From positions 682,001 through 746,000 of the forward strand of contig NZ_JAODBT010000002.1 in NCBI RefSeq assembly GCF_027497995.1: 64,000 bases of DNA, in the 5' to 3' direction. The position numbers and the translations under genes were made by a program. The notes below the pieces were generated by a model that did not search any database, had not been told where the DNA came from, and was given only the letters and a program-made list of their open reading frames with translations. The stretch is from Stenotrophomonas sp. Iso1 (GTDB lineage Bacteria; Pseudomonadota; Gammaproteobacteria; Xanthomonadales; Xanthomonadaceae). The number at the start of each line of letters is the position of its first letter. Position 1 is the stretch's first letter. Below, in pieces: positions 57,159 to 64,000 of this stretch.

Positions 57159-58604
57159 TCAGCCGTTCTTGGCCTTGTTGGCAGCATTGAGCTTGCTGTG
57201 GCGAATGCTGTAGGTGAAATAGATGATGAAGCCGGTGGCGGTCCACACGCCCATCAACATCCAGTTGTGCAGGGTCATGGCGGTGAGCAGCCCGATGCAG
57301 CTGAGCACGCCCAGGCTGCAGATCAGCCACGCCATCGGGATGCGGAACGGACGCGGCAGGTCCGGCTGAGTCCGGCGCAGGACCAGTACGCCGGCGCAGA
57401 CCGCAGCAAAAGCGATCAGCGTGCCCATCGAGGTCAGCTCACCCAGGATGTCGAGCGGGAACAGCGCTGCCAGCAGCGCGATACCGATACCGGTGATCAC
57501 GGTGTTGATATGGGGCGTGCGGTACTTCGGATGGATTTTGGTGAACACGGGCGGCAACAGACCGTCGCGGCCCATGATCATGAAAATGCGCGGCTGGCCG
57601 ATCACCATCACCAGCACCACCGATGCCAGGCCGATCAACGCGCCGACTTCGACAATGACGCGCAGCCAGTCCAGCTGCGGGTGCGCGGCTACGGCGGTGA
57701 CCACCGGTTCTGCAGTGCCCAGCAGTTGGTAGGGCACCAGGCCGGTCATTACAGCGGCCATGGCGATGTAAAGCACGGTGCAGATCACCAGCGACAGCAG
57801 CATGCCGATCGGCAGATCGCGCTGCGGCCGGTGCGATTCCTGCGCCGCCACGGACACCGCTTCAAAGCCGATGTAGGCGAAGAACACCATTGCCGCGCCA
57901 CGCAGTACGCCGTCGAAGCCGTACTTGCCCGGGCCTTCGTTGGCGGGGATGAAGGGTGTCCAGTTGCTCGGGTCCACATACTTCCAGCCGGCAACGATCA
58001 CCAGCACGATCAGGCCGGTCTTGAGGATCACCATGGCCATGTTCATCGCCGAAGACTTGCTGATGCCGACGTAGCACAGCCAGGTCAGCAGCAGCACAAG
58101 GGTGGCGGCCGGCAGGTTGGCGATGGCGCCGGTGGGGCGCAGCTGGGCATCCAGCGGCGCGTTGACCAAGGCCGCAGGCAGATGGATGTCGAAATGGCTG
58201 AGCAGGCTGAGGAAGTAGCCTGTCCAGCTCACCGCCACTGCGGATGCGGACACGCCATATTCCAGCACCAACATCCAGCCGATAAACCACGCCGACAGCT
58301 CGCCGAAGGTGGCGTAGGTGTAGGTATAAGCGCTGCCTGCGACCGGCACCATTGAAGCGAATTCGGCATAGGCCATGGCGCAGAACGCACAGCAGATGGC
58401 CGCCAGTACGAAGGACAGCATGATGGCCGGACCGGCATGGTTGGCCGCGGCCTGGCCGGTGATGACGAAGATGCCGCCGCCGATCACCGCGCCGATGCCC
58501 AGCGCAGTCAGGCCCCAAGGGCCAAGTGTGCGGCGCAGGCTCAGGCCATTGGCTTCTTCATGTGCGGCATGGGGATGTTTGGTGGCCCACAGTTGCTTGA
58601 ACAT
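57159..58604 (-). CDS. APC-superfamily amino acid permease (CAT-like), copy 1
   Basis: A 481-residue, 12-helix permease of the cationic amino acid transporter group (YfnA-like). Helix 1 holds LGIGAVIGGGIFVITGQAAA, followed by NHAGPAIMLSFVLAAICCAF and the YAEFASMVPVAGSAYTYTYA block. The C-terminus ends in the IRHSKLN stretch shared with its neighbour. AACC upstream and the ATG at 58604 give a normal cytoplasmic start. It lies downstream of, and is closely related to, the permease at 58684-60159. Substrate not determinable. Confidence 0.92.
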   Translation of the reverse strand: MFKQLWATKHPHAAHEEANGLSLRRTLGPWGLTALGIGAVIGGGIFVITGQAAANHAGPAIMLSFVLAAICCAFCAMAYAEFASMVPVAGSAYTYTYATFGELSAWFIGWMLVLEYGVSASAVAVSWTGYFLSLLSHFDIHLPAALVNAPLDAQLRPTGAIANLPAATLVLLLTWLCYVGISKSSAMNMAMVILKTGLIVLVIVAGWKYVDPSNWTPFIPANEGPGKYGFDGVLRGAAMVFFAYIGFEAVSVAAQESHRPQRDLPIGMLLSLVICTVLYIAMAAVMTGLVPYQLLGTAEPVVTAVAAHPQLDWLRVIVEVGALIGLASVVLVMVIGQPRIFMIMGRDGLLPPVFTKIHPKYRTPHINTVITGIGIALLAALFPLDILGELTSMGTLIAFAAVCAGVLVLRRTQPDLPRPFRIPMAWLICSLGVLSCIGLLTAMTLHNWMLMGVWTATGFIIYFTYSIRHSKLNAANKAKNG

Positions 58605-58645
58605 GGTTCGAATATTCGCTCGTCAGTGCGCGGTGGGGGCGCGCA

Positions 58646-58671
58646 GAAAAACCGGCGCGGGAAGCGCCGGT
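58646..58671 (-). terminator. Terminator of the second APC permease gene
   Basis: ACCGGCGC and GCGCCGGT (58651-58658 and 58664-58671) form an 8-base stem; on the minus strand it is followed by TTTTTC. This indicates that the two permease genes are separately transcribed, or at least attenuated between. Confidence 0.78.
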
Positions 58672-58683
58672 GATGAAGTGGAG

Positions 58684-60159
58684 TCAGGCGCTCTTGTTGA
58701 GCTTGCTATGACGGATGCCGTAACCGAAGTAGATGCACAGGCCCAGCAAGGTCCACAGCACGAAGACCAACCAGTGCGCGACAAATGCCATCGCGAACAG
58801 GCCCAGGCAGATCAAGGCACCGAGCGGTGCGATCAGCCACACCGCAGGCACTCGGAAAGAACGCGGCAGATCCGGCTTGGTCCGGCGCAGCACCAGCACG
58901 CCGATGCAGACCGTTGCGAAGGCCAGCAGGGTGCCCATGGCGACCAGTTCGCCCAGCACCGACAACGGCACCAGGCCGGCCAGCGTCGCGGCGATTACGC
59001 CGACGAAAATGGTGCTCAGGTGCGGCGTGCGGAACTTCGGGTGGACCTTGCCGAAGATTGGTGGCAACAGGCCGTCGCGGGAGATGGTATAGGCGATGCG
59101 GGTCTGGCCCATCATCATCACCAATATCACCGACGACAGGCCGGCGATGGCGCCGATTTCGACCCAGGTCTTTAGCCAGGCCAGGTTGGCGTAGGGCTCC
59201 AGTGCAGTGGCAACCGGCTTGTCGGTGCCCAGCAGGTAGTACGGCAACAGGCCGGTCAGCACCGCGCAGACGATGATGTAGATCAACGTACATACCGCCA
59301 GCGAGCCTAGCAGGCCAATCGGCATGTTTCGCTGCGGGTCCTTGGTTTCTCCGGCAGCGGTGGAAACCGCGTCGAAGCCGATGTAGGCAAAGAATACGAT
59401 GGAGGCCGCGCGCAACACGCCGCTCCAGCCAAATTCACCAAAGGTGCCGGTGTTGGCGGGCACGAACGGGGTCCAGTTGGCCGGGTCCACGTACATGGCG
59501 CCGAAGCCGACGAACAGGCAGATAACGCCTACCTTGATCGCCACGATCACCGCATTGACGAAGGTGGACTGGGTGACGCCGACGTAGAGCAGGCCGCTGA
59601 TCGCGACGACGATGAGTACCGCCGGGAGGTTGAACAGTTTGCCTGAGGCAGCGAACTCGCCGTTCTGCCAGGAGATGGGGGCAGCGCTCAGTGCATCAGG
59701 AAAGGGCAGGTGCAGGGTAGTGGTGAGGAAGCTGATCAGATAAGCCGACCAACCCACCGCCACCGATGCCGAGGCGAACAGGTATTCCAGCACCAGGCAC
59801 CAGCCGATGAACCAGGCCATGCCTTCGCCGAGGGTGGCATAGGAATAGGAATACGCGCTGCCGGAGACCGGCATCATTGCCGCGAACTCTGCGTAACACA
59901 GGCCGGCGAACGCACAGGCCAGGCCGGCCAGTACGAAAGACAGCATGATCGCCGGGCCGGCATGGTTGGCTGCGGCCTGGCCAGTGACGACGAAAATGCC
60001 GGCACCGATCACCGCGCCCATGCCCAGTAGGATCAGGTGCTTGGCTGTGAGGGTGCGTTTGAGCGTGGCCTCGCCTTGCAGGCTGCCCTCAATCGGCTCA
60101 CCGGCATCGATATGCGCGGTGGGTTCGATTGGTTTGACCCTCAACAGTGTTTTGAGCAT
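58684..60159 (-). CDS. APC-superfamily amino acid permease (CAT-like), copy 2
   Basis: A 491-residue permease closely resembling its neighbour. The shared blocks are GMGAVIGAGIFVVTGQAAAN, HAGPAIMLSFVLAG, YAEFAAMMPVSGSAYSYSYA and VFFAYIGFDAVSTAA. The N-terminus has an extra 20 or so hydrophilic residues. I chose the ATG at 60159; the frame is open to 60327, but those residues are not membrane-like and do not match the other copy. Two paralogues in tandem suggest local duplication with possible divergence in substrate. Confidence 0.92.
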   Translation of the reverse strand: MLKTLLRVKPIEPTAHIDAGEPIEGSLQGEATLKRTLTAKHLILLGMGAVIGAGIFVVTGQAAANHAGPAIMLSFVLAGLACAFAGLCYAEFAAMMPVSGSAYSYSYATLGEGMAWFIGWCLVLEYLFASASVAVGWSAYLISFLTTTLHLPFPDALSAAPISWQNGEFAASGKLFNLPAVLIVVAISGLLYVGVTQSTFVNAVIVAIKVGVICLFVGFGAMYVDPANWTPFVPANTGTFGEFGWSGVLRAASIVFFAYIGFDAVSTAAGETKDPQRNMPIGLLGSLAVCTLIYIIVCAVLTGLLPYYLLGTDKPVATALEPYANLAWLKTWVEIGAIAGLSSVILVMMMGQTRIAYTISRDGLLPPIFGKVHPKFRTPHLSTIFVGVIAATLAGLVPLSVLGELVAMGTLLAFATVCIGVLVLRRTKPDLPRSFRVPAVWLIAPLGALICLGLFAMAFVAHWLVFVLWTLLGLCIYFGYGIRHSKLNKSA

Positions 60160-60350
60160 TCCGCTAATTCCCGAATCTTGTGTAATGCACCCGGGCGCAT
60201 GGAAGCGACGGGGGAGGATGGAGGGTGTCACAAACTGAACGGTCGGCAACAACTCTACCTTGCCAAAGGTGGCCAAACTCGACAAGCGCATGTGCAACAT
60301 CGACAGCGATAATGGCCGCTGCCTCAAATCAATGGGATGTGCTGACAGTC

Positions 60351-60899
60351 ATGCTTGAACAGGATCAGAGTCTGCGCCAGGCGCTGCTGGAGTATGCACG
60401 GGCTGTTCCCGCGCATGGCGATGTGGCACAGGAATTTCTGGCATTGCTGGATGCACCAGGGCCGGACCCGTTCACCCGTGGGCGGCTGGCGGGCCACTTT
60501 ACTGGCAGCGCCTGGCTGGTCAGTAGCGATGGCAAGCGGGCGCTGTTAACCCATCACCGGAAGCTCGGGCGTTGGCTACAGCTGGGTGGGCACGCCGATG
60601 GCGACCACGACCTGCCAGCCGTTGCGTTGCGTGAGGCTGACGAGGAATCCGGCCTGCCGGGGTTGACCTTGGCGTCGCGGGCGATATTTGACCTGGACCG
60701 GCATTGGATCCCGGAGCGTCGCGAGGTGCCAGGGCACTGGCATTACGACGTGCGCTACGTGGTAGTTGCTGGAGCAGATGAGCGCTTTGCAGTCAGTGAG
60801 GAGTCGCTGGATCTGGCCTGGTGTCTGGTGACGGACATCGCCCGACAGGAAGATGAATCCATGCAGCGCATGGCAACACGCTGGTTGGCACGGGGCTGA
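60351..60899 (+). CDS. Nudix hydrolase with divergent box
   Basis: A 182-residue Nudix-fold protein. The Nudix box reads GHADGDHDLPAVALREADEE with SGL following, so the first conserved glutamate is replaced by histidine, while the REUxEExGU core is intact. WLQLGGHADG and the later HWHYDVRYVVVAG are typical. A GATAAT at 60308-60313 may be its -10 element, so I chose the ATG at 60351 rather than an in-frame ATG at 60312 inside that element. The start is uncertain and the substrate unknown. Confidence 0.8.
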   Translation: MLEQDQSLRQALLEYARAVPAHGDVAQEFLALLDAPGPDPFTRGRLAGHFTGSAWLVSSDGKRALLTHHRKLGRWLQLGGHADGDHDLPAVALREADEESGLPGLTLASRAIFDLDRHWIPERREVPGHWHYDVRYVVVAGADERFAVSEESLDLAWCLVTDIARQEDESMQRMATRWLARG

Positions 60900-60917
60900 T
60901 TCAGGAGTTGTGGCGGA

Positions 60918-60947
60918 AAAAAGAACGCCCCGTCGGGGGCGTTCTTC
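60918..60947 (-). terminator. Rho-independent terminator of acnA
   Basis: AAGAACGCCCC (60922-60932) and GGGGCGTTCTT (60937-60947) form an 11-base stem; on the minus strand it is followed by TTTTTT, 23 bases after the acnA stop. It may also stop plus-strand transcription from the Nudix gene. Confidence 0.85.
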
Positions 60948-60969
60948 ACTTCAAACTACAGGCAACAAC

Positions 60970-63732
<2,763 letters not shown>

Positions 63733-63962
63733 ACGGCTTTGCTCCTTTACATACAGATGGCTTGCCGCGGCTGGGGTGCCGCGCGGGCTTTCCGGGGCCT
63801 GTGCCCCTTACATGAATGCCCGTCGAGTATGGACGAAGCCTTCGTGACCGGGGCGCGGCTGCAACCGACATTTTAGGCAACGGCTTGTTGCGCCCATGTA
63901 ACGGCGTGCGGCATGCCGCGGCCCCCCAAGGGGCTGTGGTGGGTTGGGGTATGCCGGCCAAG

Positions 63963-63994
63963 GTATGTATAATTCGTACATACTTTGCTGGAGG
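63963..63994 (+). promoter_or_regulatory. Palindromic promoter-operator for a gene beyond the window
   Basis: GTATGTA (63963-63969) and TACATAC (63977-63983) form a perfect 7-base inverted repeat with a 7-base spacer. The -10 TATAAT (63968-63973) overlaps its left arm. GGAGG (63990-63994) is a strong ribosome-binding site, so a gene begins just past position 64000 on the plus strand. The overlap suggests autoregulation by a dimeric regulator, but the gene itself cannot be seen. Confidence 0.6.
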
Positions 63995-64000
63995 TCGCCA

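Overview
The window is about 64 kb of GC-rich, densely coded, mostly core chromosome from a gammaproteobacterium of the Xanthomonadaceae. Stenotrophomonas (S. maltophilia complex or a close relative) is the best guess. Reasons: a kynurenine-type NAD route, a 180-kDa-class NAD-glutamate dehydrogenase, the zipA-ligA order, GyrA with glutamine at the position of E. coli Ser83, a desT/desCB-like desaturase locus, and short GTAG-type and CCCTCTCCC-type palindromic repeats between genes. The assignment rests on recognition, not on a search. I saw no rRNA, tRNA, CRISPR array, prophage or insertion sequence.

Layout. 1-5.1 kb (minus): TetR regulator, membrane-fusion lipoprotein and RND pump, apparently one transcript; any outer-membrane partner lies outside. 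5.4-14.4 kb (plus): NAD-glutamate dehydrogenase, a REP-like inverted pair, NAD kinase, a 5'-nucleotidase and a stand-alone trimethylamine monooxygenase (Tmm). 14.4-24.7 kb (minus): DUF2939 and SRPBCC proteins; a coupled run haao-kynU-kmo-sbcB-DUF2461; carbonic anhydrase; PaiB-like protein with two small unknowns; asnS. 24.9-28.2 kb: A-type Fe-S carrier, an MFS exporter (minus), and rpsF-rpsR-rplI. 28.5-36.9 kb (plus): smc, zipA, ligA, a GNAT enzyme and epmA. 37-42 kb (plus): a secreted triple-DUF3011 protein, mtnA and gyrA. 42-46 kb: a HipA-like kinase overlapping a DUF3037 gene (minus), a GNAT (minus) and a DUF1615 lipoprotein (plus). 45.4-48.4 kb: TetR repressor divergent from a ferredoxin reductase and a fatty-acid desaturase. 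48.4-54.5 kb: VOC protein, APC permease, DUF885 metallopeptidase-like lipoprotein, membrane metallophosphoesterase and MgtC-like protein. 54.8-56.9 kb (minus): mtnB-mtnD-mtnC of methionine salvage, preceded by an unexplained highly structured stretch. 57-60 kb (minus): two paralogous APC permeases. 60.3-64 kb: Nudix hydrolase, acnA, and at the edge a palindromic promoter for a gene outside the window.

Links between genes. Haao, KynU and Kmo carry kynurenine to quinolinate for NAD synthesis, and NAD kinase lies about 8 kb away. MtnA (38 kb) and MtnBDC (55 kb) are steps of one salvage pathway split across two loci. SMC, ZipA and LigA are replication/division genes. The desaturase locus forms a self-contained membrane-fluidity module.

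The best candidate for a poorly described system is the overlapping HipA-like kinase/DUF3037 pair at 42.0-43.2 kb. Other items worth a second look are the structured region at 56.9-57.1 kb, the isolated Tmm, the exonuclease I gene inside the kynurenine operon, and several promoters placed so close to start codons that leaderless transcripts are likely.
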